A DNA stretch of 5,640 nt from RUG11272 sp045226335 (GTDB taxonomy: Bacteria; Bacillota; Clostridia; Christensenellales; Aristaeellaceae), in NCBI GenBank assembly GCA_045226335.1, contig JBGVCH010000041.1, forward strand, positions 1 to 5,640, read 5' to 3'. Each line of letters starts with the position of its first letter. Position 1 is the first letter of the stretch. A program made the translations under genes and the position numbers. The notes under the pieces were generated by a model. The model had not been told where the DNA came from. It did no database searches and saw only the letters and a list, made by a program, of their open reading frames with translations. Positions 1-5,017 of the stretch are shown piece after piece.

Positions 1-75
1 CGGCCGCTGACCGCGCCGCGCCGGCCCGGGCCCCTGACGGGAGCCGCCGTCCGTCCGGCGGAAAAGGAGGGATGA
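1..75 (+). other. Left edge: possible C-terminal tail of an upstream gene, or leader
   Basis: Frame 1 is open from the window edge to a TGA at 73-75, giving a Pro/Ala/Arg-rich tail that ends in AEKEG. This stop overlaps an ATG at 72 in an ATGA arrangement, as in translationally coupled genes. The stretch is extremely GC-rich, so an open frame of 24 codons means little by itself. It also contains a CCGCCG/CGGCGG inverted repeat (44-49 with 56-61) with a 6-base loop. That repeat has no following T-run, so it is not a convincing terminator. No promoter for the downstream lipoprotein gene is visible here; it is either further upstream or the gene is part of an operon entering from the left. Confidence 0.2.
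64..70 (+). promoter_or_regulatory. Ribosome binding site that decides the lipoprotein start
   Basis: A perfect AAGGAGG lies only one base before the ATG at 72 but seven bases before the in-frame GTG at 78. Only the GTG has workable spacing, and it gives a classical M-K-K signal peptide N-terminus. Confidence 0.75.
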
Positions 76-77
76 CC

Positions 78-1754
78 GTGAAGAAGGCACGCCTGTTCGT
101 CATCTGGCTGCTGGTCCTGCTGCTTGGCTGCGGCGCTGGCCTCTCTGAGGAGGCGCAGGGGACCGGTGGAGGAAAGCAGCAGTCTGATCCGGGGAAGCAC
201 CGGTATGAGGGCGACGGCTTTGTCACCCCCGAAGCGGCCGTTCTCTGCTATCTGGACGGGCTCCGGCGCCATGATCTCGATCAGATGCTCAGCGCCTTCG
301 CCTGGGAAACCCAGGCGGAGCGTTATTCGGTTGAAGAAAGCGCGTTGATGCGCCACACCTACGACCCCTCAGCGAGGCCGCGGATGCCCGCGCTGAATGA
401 TTTCATGTCCGACGCTAATTTGTATTCGCTGCTCGGTGTCGAGATCGGCCTGATCCACCAGTCCCTTGAGATGTATATTCTGGGAGAAGACGCATATCAG
501 TACACGCCGGTCATGTCAATTCGCCTTCCGGACGAGGACGCGGTAAATGCGTTCTACCGGAAATTCGACAATGGGCGTCTGGAAGCGCTGGGGGCCTTGT
601 CCAGCCCGCGCTTCTTGTCCCCCGACGAGGTCACCGGCGGCAAGTACACCAGTCCGGGCAGCCAGAAGACCCTCGCCGCACTGACAGCCGTTTACGGCGC
701 GGACGAACTCACCGAGGTCCCCGTGCTGGCCGACGTCGGTGATGAGACCTTTTTCTGCGCGCTCCGTGCGGCGCGTTACGGGAACAGGTGGTATCTGGTC
801 TCCGTCAATAGTCTGGTGGATTCCATCCTGGGCATCGAAGTCGATCAGCGGGCCTTCATCGTAATGAAGGCGCTCCCGGATGATTTCCCGGACTGCCGTA
901 CGTACACCGTCAACGAAGCGGAATGGGCCGATGACGGCTTCGAAAGCGGGCAGCCGGAGGAGATCGTATGCCCGGTATGCGGCGCGGTCTTTCCCGCAGG
1001 CACCGATGCTGCGTTCTGCGGGGCATGCGGCGCACCGGTGCAAAAGCATGGCCGGGAGAAAACCCACTTTGAGGGCAACGGTTTCGACACCCCCGAAGCG
1101 GCCGTCGCCTGCTACCTTGATGGACTGAAGAACCTCGACTACGAGCAAATGCTCAGTGCCTTCGCCTGGGAGACCCAGATGGAGCACTATTCCGTGCAAA
1201 GAAGCGCGAGCCGGTTTCAATCATACTTCTCCCCGATGATCCCGCGGATGCCGATGTCGAATGATTTCCTGTCCGGCCTCAACCTGTACAGCGTCCGCTC
1301 ATACCAGACCAACCGGATCTACCAGTCCCTGGAATCCTTCATTCTGGGAGATGACAGGCCTGACGGTTACCTGATCCCTCTCTCGGGCGAGGAGGAAGTC
1401 GGCGTGTTCTTCCGGAAGTTCGACAGTGGCCGCCTGGAAACGCTTTCCTCCATGGCCGGCATCCGTTTCCCGGACCCCGACGCGGTCACCGGCGGAAAAT
1501 ACTCAGACCCGGGTGTTCAGAAAACGCTTGCCGTCCTGAAGGACATCTACGGGGCGGACGAGCTCGTCGAAGTCCCCGTGCTGGCCGATCTCGGGGACGA
1601 AATCTTCTTCTGCGCACCGCAGGTGGCGCGTTACGGGAACAGGTGGTATCTGGTCTCCGTCTGCGGCCAGGTCGATGCGCTTCTGAACCTCGATCTCAAC
1701 GTCCAGGCCTTCGTCGTGATGAAGGAGCTGCCGGAGGGGTTCACCCTCGACTGA
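78..1754 (+). CDS. Putative lipoprotein with two tandem repeat domains joined by a zinc-ribbon-like segment
   Basis: I do not recognise this family and assign no function. Read from GTG 78 it is 558 residues. The N-terminus (MKKARLF, a hydrophobic run, then LLGC with Cys18) is a type II lipoprotein signal, so the protein should be anchored to the outer face of the membrane. A Gly/Gln/Ser-rich spacer follows. Residues about 43-270 and 331-555 are two copies of one domain sharing the blocks TPEAAVxCYLDGL, MLSAFAWETQ, PRMP, NLYS, FRKFD/FYRKFD, VTGGKY, YGADEL, EVPVLAD and ARYGNRWYLVSV. The linker carries CPVC at 298-301 and CGAC at 314-317, a C-x2-C-x12-C-x2-C zinc-ribbon pattern of the kind usually found in cytosolic or membrane-tethered proteins. 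Each copy also has a conserved Cys pair (57/227 and 345/512). The upstream ATG at 72 would add two residues (560 aa) but is too close to the ribosome binding site. The frame also stays open to the left window edge, but a longer N-terminus would bury the signal peptide. Confidence 0.85.
   Translation: MKKARLFVIWLLVLLLGCGAGLSEEAQGTGGGKQQSDPGKHRYEGDGFVTPEAAVLCYLDGLRRHDLDQMLSAFAWETQAERYSVEESALMRHTYDPSARPRMPALNDFMSDANLYSLLGVEIGLIHQSLEMYILGEDAYQYTPVMSIRLPDEDAVNAFYRKFDNGRLEALGALSSPRFLSPDEVTGGKYTSPGSQKTLAALTAVYGADELTEVPVLADVGDETFFCALRAARYGNRWYLVSVNSLVDSILGIEVDQRAFIVMKALPDDFPDCRTYTVNEAEWADDGFESGQPEEIVCPVCGAVFPAGTDAAFCGACGAPVQKHGREKTHFEGNGFDTPEAAVACYLDGLKNLDYEQMLSAFAWETQMEHYSVQRSASRFQSYFSPMIPRMPMSNDFLSGLNLYSVRSYQTNRIYQSLESFILGDDRPDGYLIPLSGEEEVGVFFRKFDSGRLETLSSMAGIRFPDPDAVTGGKYSDPGVQKTLAVLKDIYGADELVEVPVLADLGDEIFFCAPQVARYGNRWYLVSVCGQVDALLNLDLNVQAFVVMKELPEGFTLD
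204..887 (+). repeat. Repeat domain copy A of the duplicated lipoprotein
   Basis: This is the first of two homologous protein-coding units. By eye about 47 of the first 75 aligned residues match copy B. The offset between copies is 288 codons in the first part and 285 in the last, so one copy has a 3-codon indel in the variable middle, around the YILGED/FILGDD region. The best conserved parts are the two ends. Confidence 0.85.
770..806 (+). repeat. 37-base perfect direct repeat, left copy
   Basis: These 37 bases are identical to 1625-1661. They encode the ARYGNRWYLVSV block of copy A. The two copies are 855 bases apart, exactly 285 codons. Confidence 0.9.
969..1034 (+). other. Zinc-ribbon-like linker (two CxxC knuckles)
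   Basis: The linker encodes CPVCG, then twelve residues after the second Cys, then CGACG. Such paired CxxC knuckles normally bind one zinc ion. Here the segment lies between two copies of an exported domain, so in an oxidising exterior it could instead form disulfides. It may be a remnant of a repeat unit that originally began with a zinc ribbon. Confidence 0.7.
1068..1742 (+). repeat. Repeat domain copy B of the duplicated lipoprotein
   Basis: This second homologous unit starts at FEGNGF and ends at LPEGF, matching YEGDGF to LPDDF of copy A. The protein stops five codons later. It has one extra Cys (529) just after the conserved YLVSV block, where copy A has Asn. Confidence 0.85.
1625..1661 (+). 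repeat. 37-base perfect direct repeat, right copy
   Basis: These 37 bases are identical to 770-806, including synonymous positions, although most of the surrounding repeat has diverged. A shorter 18-base perfect match (CACCCCCGAAGCGGCCGT, 224-241 and 1088-1105) marks the other end of the domain. Confidence 0.9.
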
Positions 1755-1802
1755 CGTCTCCCATGGTTCGGGCGTCGGCCGGAAGCCGCGATCCATCCAA
1801 CG

Positions 1803-1838
1803 CAAAAGAGCATCTGCGAAACCGCGGGTGCTCTTTTG
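1803..1838. terminator. Bidirectional intrinsic terminator between convergent genes
   Basis: CAAAAGAGCA (1803-1812) pairs perfectly with TGCTCTTTTG (1829-1838). The pairing continues inward through 1813-1818 with 1823-1828 (two G-U pairs), leaving an AAAC loop at 1819-1822, a 16-base-pair stem in total. The A-run on one arm and T-run on the other give a short U tract on either strand. It lies 48 bases after the lipoprotein stop and 39 bases beyond the stop of the minus-strand gene, the expected place for a shared terminator. The T-run is only four bases, so termination strength is uncertain. Confidence 0.8.
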
Positions 1839-1877
1839 TCGGCCGGGTGTGCCGCCGTGGCGCTCCGCGCCGGGAGG

Positions 1878-3143
1878 TTACCGCGCGATGAACATCCTGG
1901 TGTTCTGGATCACGGCATCCAGCTCGCAGGTTTTCTTCTCCTCCTGGCCCATGAGCTGCTCCACCCAGGTGAGGCCGACGCCGGTTTTCTTCAGGTACCG
2001 ATCCGGCCAGCCGTCCCGGTGGGTGCCGATCATGAGCCGCGGGATATTCCACGCCCCCTGATTCTTCATCAGGTAGGACTCGGTATGCGCCGCGCCGTCC
2101 CGATCCGTGTAGTTGAAGATGATGGTCAGGGACTCTGTGCCTTCGTTTTCATATGTGGCAGAGTATGCCGGCGGCTTTTCGTCATAGGAATCCCAGATCA
2201 TCCTGGCCCGCGGGTTTTCCCTTGAGAAGAACGTGATGGCCTCAAACGCGGAGAAACCAAAACCGTAATGGTGCGTCGTCTCCTCGGTTTGCGGGTCTGT
2301 CACAGTATACCCTTGCCGAATCGATTTCCAGTACCCGCGGTCGAGAATCACATAGGCTTTGCATTCCGTGAGGCTCCGGGCGTATCGGTCACTGAGCTGC
2401 TCGTTCTGCATCAGGTCCACGCGCAGTTTGACGGTATACCCGTAATCGCTTTCATAGCGCAGACCGCGCATCTTCTGCGTGTCGAGCTCCACTCTGGCCG
2501 GATCCACGGTATCCGTCCAGGTCAGTTCGGGCTGATCCGCGTCTTCCCGGGAGAAGATCAGGACTTTGGAGGCGTCGAACACCTGACCCGTGGGGCTGCC
2601 CTCCAGCAAGTCCCGGACCGGGTCCGAATACAGCCCCGGCTGATACTGCCGCAGGTCGATGTCCACCTCCACCCCGTCCGGGTAGACCTTCGCGATGTCG
2701 TAGCCCTCCTTCTTCAGGAGCGCGCAGTAGATCAGCTGGGTGTCCACGTCCCGGATGAATTCGCCGTACAGCTTGGCCCGCTTGTATGCGCTGTCGGAGA
2801 TCTTTTTCTTCCCCGAAGCGCTGTCGGAATCGGACTTTCCGTCCTTGTCCTCTTCCCCGCCGGTTTTCGCTTCGTCTTTTCCGCTGTCATCGCCGCTGCC
2901 CTCGATCTCTTCGGCGGCCTTCAGCAGCGAAACCAGGGCGGCCGCCACGGACCGACCCGTGCGCCCCTTGAGCAGGGCGGCTGTGGTGTCCAGTTCCAGC
3001 AGCAGCGCCTTCTCCAGGGCCGCGTCCATCGCCTTCTCATAGATCCCCGCCACCGTCGTGCCGGCGTCCGCAAAGCTCCCGACGGGCAGCAACAGCAGCA
3101 AAAGCGCCAGCAGCACCGCCGTCCGTCCGATTCTCCCTTTCAT
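1878..3143 (-). CDS. Putative secreted protein of unknown function with an acidic linker
   Basis: This 421-residue protein is not recognised. Residues 1-25 form a clear Sec signal peptide: MKGRIGRT, a Leu-rich core, then SFA followed by DAG, with likely cleavage after Ala25. There is no lipobox and no later membrane segment, so the mature protein is probably released or held at the wall by other means. Residues about 30-80 are Ala/Leu/Lys/Glu-rich and probably helical. Residues 81-113 are a low-complexity Gly/Ser/Asp/Glu/Lys linker. Residues about 115-421 form a mixed, Tyr-rich region with possible beta strands (YTVKLRVDL, CKAYVILDRGYW, SLTIIFNYTDRDG) and a helical end. No catalytic motif is evident. 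The start ATG is preceded on its strand by AAAGGA (3154-3159) with a 10-base spacer. The gene converges on the duplicated lipoprotein and diverges from the DUF5680 operon. A binding or surface role is only a guess. Confidence 0.85.
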   Translation of the reverse strand: MKGRIGRTAVLLALLLLLLPVGSFADAGTTVAGIYEKAMDAALEKALLLELDTTAALLKGRTGRSVAAALVSLLKAAEEIEGSGDDSGKDEAKTGGEEDKDGKSDSDSASGKKKISDSAYKRAKLYGEFIRDVDTQLIYCALLKKEGYDIAKVYPDGVEVDIDLRQYQPGLYSDPVRDLLEGSPTGQVFDASKVLIFSREDADQPELTWTDTVDPARVELDTQKMRGLRYESDYGYTVKLRVDLMQNEQLSDRYARSLTECKAYVILDRGYWKSIRQGYTVTDPQTEETTHHYGFGFSAFEAITFFSRENPRARMIWDSYDEKPPAYSATYENEGTESLTIIFNYTDRDGAAHTESYLMKNQGAWNIPRLMIGTHRDGWPDRYLKKTGVGLTWVEQLMGQEEKKTCELDAVIQNTRMFIAR

Positions 3144-3205
3144 GCCTGCAACGTCCTTTCTTCGGCCGGTTCATCTGTTCGCGTCCGGGTCCGGAAACTG
3201 CCGTT

Positions 3206-3234
3206 ATTGTACAGGGTGATTCGTGAAAAAGCAA
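3206..3234 (-). promoter_or_regulatory. Candidate promoter for the secreted protein gene
   Basis: Read on the minus strand, TTGCTT (3229-3234) is followed after 17 bases by TACAAT (3206-3211). The -10 matches five of six consensus bases and the -35 three of six (TTG). It would give a leader of roughly 55 bases before the ATG at 3143. This is plausible but not strong. Confidence 0.45.
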
Positions 3235-3254
3235 GCCTCCGCGCGGCGTCCGTA

Positions 3255-3284
3255 TTGACAAAAGCGGGCGTCATCGCTTATATT
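3255..3284 (+). promoter_or_regulatory. Sigma-A type promoter for the DUF5680 operon
   Basis: A perfect -35 box TTGACA (3255-3260) is followed after 18 bases by TATATT (3279-3284); shifting by one gives TTATAT with a 17-base spacer. Transcription should start near 3291, about 55 bases before the first gene. The local AT-rich patch stands out from the surrounding GC-rich DNA. No operator-like inverted repeat is obvious around it, so expression may be constitutive. Confidence 0.75.
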
Positions 3285-3339
3285 GGGCTGGAACGCAGAG
3301 GACAAAAGACCGTTTGTTCACAGCTGAAGAAAAGGGAGT

Positions 3340-3344
3340 GGAGG
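3340..3344 (+). promoter_or_regulatory. Ribosome binding site supporting a TTG start
   Basis: GGAGG lies three bases before TTG 3348, and a second purine run, AAAGGGAG (3331-3338), lies nine bases before it. No in-frame ATG or GTG lies between the predicted transcription start and the conserved EKRIIEFL block, so TTG is the best start. Confidence 0.65.
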
Positions 3345-3347
3345 AAG

Positions 3348-3788
3348 TTGGAAAAGCGGATCATAGAATTTCTGATCAGGGCCAAGCGGGCCACCTATGC
3401 CGGGAAAGGCGCCGAGACGGCTTCTTCCAGGCCAGGCTCCCACGATCTGGTCTGCCGGGAAGGGGAGCTGATGTACTACGACACCTACCTCGGCGGCGAC
3501 CGATTTGCCGGAGAGGAAGCGCTGTGGATCTCGGACGTTCCCGTCTGGAGCATGAATTACGCCGGCCGGGTCATCGGCGAAGGCTTCAGCGGCGATTTCC
3601 TGAAGGCCGCGCTGCTTCGCGTCCCGGAAGAGGAACCGTTCCGGGGCCCGCGGGAATACACGGAGCGCGATTACACCTACCGCTGCGGCGCGGACGGGGA
3701 CTTCGAATGGTTCCAGGGGAAAGAGACGATTCACCGCCGCGGCCTCCTGATCTACGAGTGCTTTTACCACGGCGGTCTGATCCGGTGA
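3348..3788 (+). CDS. DUF5680 domain protein, stand-alone
   Basis: This 146-residue protein resembles, from memory of the family, the DUF5680 domain often found at the C-terminus of XRE-type regulators in Firmicutes. Recognisable blocks are IIEFLIRAKRATYAGKGAE (5-23), SSRPGSHDL (26-34), LMYYDTYLGGDRFAGEEALW (41-60), WSMNYAGRVIGEGFSGDFLK (67-86), PFRGPREYTERDYTY (97-111), DFEWFQG (118-124) and YECFYHGGLI (136-145). Here the domain fills the whole protein and no helix-turn-helix precedes it. The molecular function of the domain is unknown to me. The conserved Asp, Trp and aromatic residues suggest a small ligand-binding fold, which is inference. The frame stays open far upstream, antisense to the neighbouring gene, but that is a GC-content effect and the promoter lies inside it. 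It is the first gene of the probable operon. Confidence 0.85.
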   Translation: MEKRIIEFLIRAKRATYAGKGAETASSRPGSHDLVCREGELMYYDTYLGGDRFAGEEALWISDVPVWSMNYAGRVIGEGFSGDFLKAALLRVPEEEPFRGPREYTERDYTYRCGADGDFEWFQGKETIHRRGLLIYECFYHGGLIR

Positions 3789-3846
3789 GCGGCGGCTCGG
3801 GGTGCGGACGGTCGGATCAGACAGATTGCGAAAGGGCCGGAGTGAA

Positions 3847-4158
3847 ATGGTCGGACAATACAAGGTCATCACCCTCTGCGGCAGCACGCGCATCAGGGAG
3901 GCGTTCATGGAGGCCCAGAAGCGGCTGACACTGGAGGGGAACATCGTCATCAGTGTGGGGCTGTTCGGTCACGCCGGAGACGAGGAGGTCTGGGCCGAGG
4001 GCACCAAAGAAATGCTGGACGACATGCACAAGCGGAAGATCGACATGGCCGACGGGATCTTCGTCATCAATGTCGGCGGCTACATCGGCTCCAGCACCCG
4101 GTCGGAGATCGAGTATGCCCGATCGATGGGGAAAGAGATCAGGTACCTGGAGGAATAA
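3847..4158 (+). CDS. Nucleoside 2-deoxyribosyltransferase-like small protein
   Basis: This 103-residue protein has the Rossmann-like layout of the nucleoside 2-deoxyribosyltransferase / DUF4406 superfamily: a first strand and loop KVITLCGSTR (6-15), a central EGTKEMLDDMHKRKIDMADGI segment (51-71), a strand FVIN (72-75) and GYIGSSTRSEIEYARSMGKEIRYLE (78-102). The SSTRSEIEYA segment resembles the family's GTxxEIGYA motif, which would make Glu87 the counterpart of the nucleophile of true deoxyribosyltransferases. Those enzymes cleave or exchange the glycosidic bond of deoxynucleosides, but this protein is shorter than typical members and its activity is not established. ATG 3847 is preferred over ATG 3802 because conservation begins at YKVITLCGS and GGAG (3839-3842) and AAAGGG (3831-3836) precede it. 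It follows DUF5680 by 58 bases and leads the methyltransferase by 16. Confidence 0.8.
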   Translation: MVGQYKVITLCGSTRIREAFMEAQKRLTLEGNIVISVGLFGHAGDEEVWAEGTKEMLDDMHKRKIDMADGIFVINVGGYIGSSTRSEIEYARSMGKEIRYLEE

Positions 4159-4174
4159 AGGAAGGTGAACACGC

Positions 4175-4966
4175 ATGGACCTGCACGATTACAAAGACGT
4201 CGCCGAGAACTATGATGCCTACCTGGACGTCATGTACAGCCGGGACGACAACTACGAGGGCTTTCAGGCGTTCTATCTGGAGCTGGCGAAGCGGTATGGC
4301 GGAAAGGGCACCATCGACATCGCCTGCGGGACCGGGGCCGTGCTGCTGCCGCTGCTGCAGGCCGGGCTGGACGCGGAGGGCACCGACCTGTCGGAGGCCA
4401 TGTGCGCCGTGGCCCGGGAGAAGGCCGCGAAACTGGGCCTGCGGGCGCGTATCTTCCCCGCCAACATGACGGACCTCCACCCGGGCCGGACGTATTCCTT
4501 CGCGGTGATCGCCCGGAGCGGCTTCATGCACCTGCTGACGCCGGAGGACCAGCGCAGGGCCCTGCTAAGCATCCGGGACTGCCTGACGGAGGACGGCGTG
4601 CTGTCCCTCAACACCTTCGCGCCCTGGCCGCCGATCCAGGCGGAGCAGATGCGCACCGCGCCGGACGACTACACCTTCCGTCTGGAGTACACCAACCACG
4701 AGGGGCACCGGGAGCGGATCTACAACGCCATCACGTTCGACCCCGTCACCCAGATCATGCGCGGCAACTGGAAGTTCGAGACCCTGGGCCCGGACGGCGC
4801 CGTCATCGGGACCCGTATCCGCCCGCTTGCCATGCGGCAGACCTATGTGCAGGAACTGCTGTACCTCTTCGAGCTCTGCGGCTACGAGGTCATCGACCGC
4901 TTCGGCGACTACCATTTCAGCCGGGAGGACAGAGGGCGGTACGTGTGGGTGGTCCGGAAGCGGTAA
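4175..4966 (+). CDS. Class I SAM-dependent methyltransferase
   Basis: This 263-residue, probably cytosolic enzyme would transfer a methyl group from S-adenosylmethionine to an unknown acceptor. The SAM-binding glycine loop (motif I) is IDIACGTGAV at 47-56. The acidic residue after strand 2 is in EGTDLS (68-73, Asp71), which would bind the ribose hydroxyls. FPANMTDL (94-101) fits the adenine-contact region, and FAVIARSGFMHLL (109-121) fits motif II/post-II. DGVLSLNTF (140-148) is the strand that follows the LxxDGxL-type turn. The region after about 150 (WPPIQAEQ, YTNHEGHRERIYNAITFDP, FETLGPDG) is an inserted, substrate-side beta region as in small-molecule methyltransferases of the Methyltransf_25/11 type. 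A strong AAGGAAGGTG site (4158-4167) precedes ATG 4175. The spacing in the operon suggests co-expression with the deoxyribosyltransferase-like and Nudix genes. Confidence 0.88.
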   Translation: MDLHDYKDVAENYDAYLDVMYSRDDNYEGFQAFYLELAKRYGGKGTIDIACGTGAVLLPLLQAGLDAEGTDLSEAMCAVAREKAAKLGLRARIFPANMTDLHPGRTYSFAVIARSGFMHLLTPEDQRRALLSIRDCLTEDGVLSLNTFAPWPPIQAEQMRTAPDDYTFRLEYTNHEGHRERIYNAITFDPVTQIMRGNWKFETLGPDGAVIGTRIRPLAMRQTYVQELLYLFELCGYEVIDRFGDYHFSREDRGRYVWVVRKR

Positions 4967-5001
4967 TTGACCACCGGACCGCGTATCGCCGCAAAGAGGG
5001 C

Positions 5002-5008
5002 AAGGAGG
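5002..5008 (+). promoter_or_regulatory. Ribosome binding site of the Nudix gene
   Basis: A perfect AAGGAGG lies nine bases before ATG 5018. It fixes this start over the in-frame TTG at 4967, which abuts the methyltransferase stop and has no site of its own. Confidence 0.8.
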
Positions 5009-5017
5009 AGAAGGAAA

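Noticed and set aside
44..61. Inverted repeat upstream of the lipoprotein as a terminator of a preceding gene
   Set aside because: The six-base stem is followed by purines, not a T-run, and such short GC stems are expected by chance here.
516..1220. Minus-strand open frame within the lipoprotein gene
   Set aside because: It is a shadow of the duplicated coding sequence; the same antisense frame is open in both repeats, as expected from their shared codons. It lacks a good ribosome binding site.
2268..3347. Long plus-strand open frame running into the DUF5680 gene
   Set aside because: Most of it is antisense to the secreted-protein gene, its translation is low-complexity and Gln/Arg/Val-rich, and the operon promoter lies inside it. 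Only the part from TTG 3348 is conserved protein.
3802..3846. N-terminal extension of the deoxyribosyltransferase-like protein from ATG 3802
   Set aside because: The extra 15 residues are not family-like and the ribosome binding sites sit before ATG 3847.
4967..5017. N-terminal extension of the Nudix protein from TTG 4967
   Set aside because: The added residues are Arg/Lys-rich and encode the perfect ribosome binding site used by ATG 5018.
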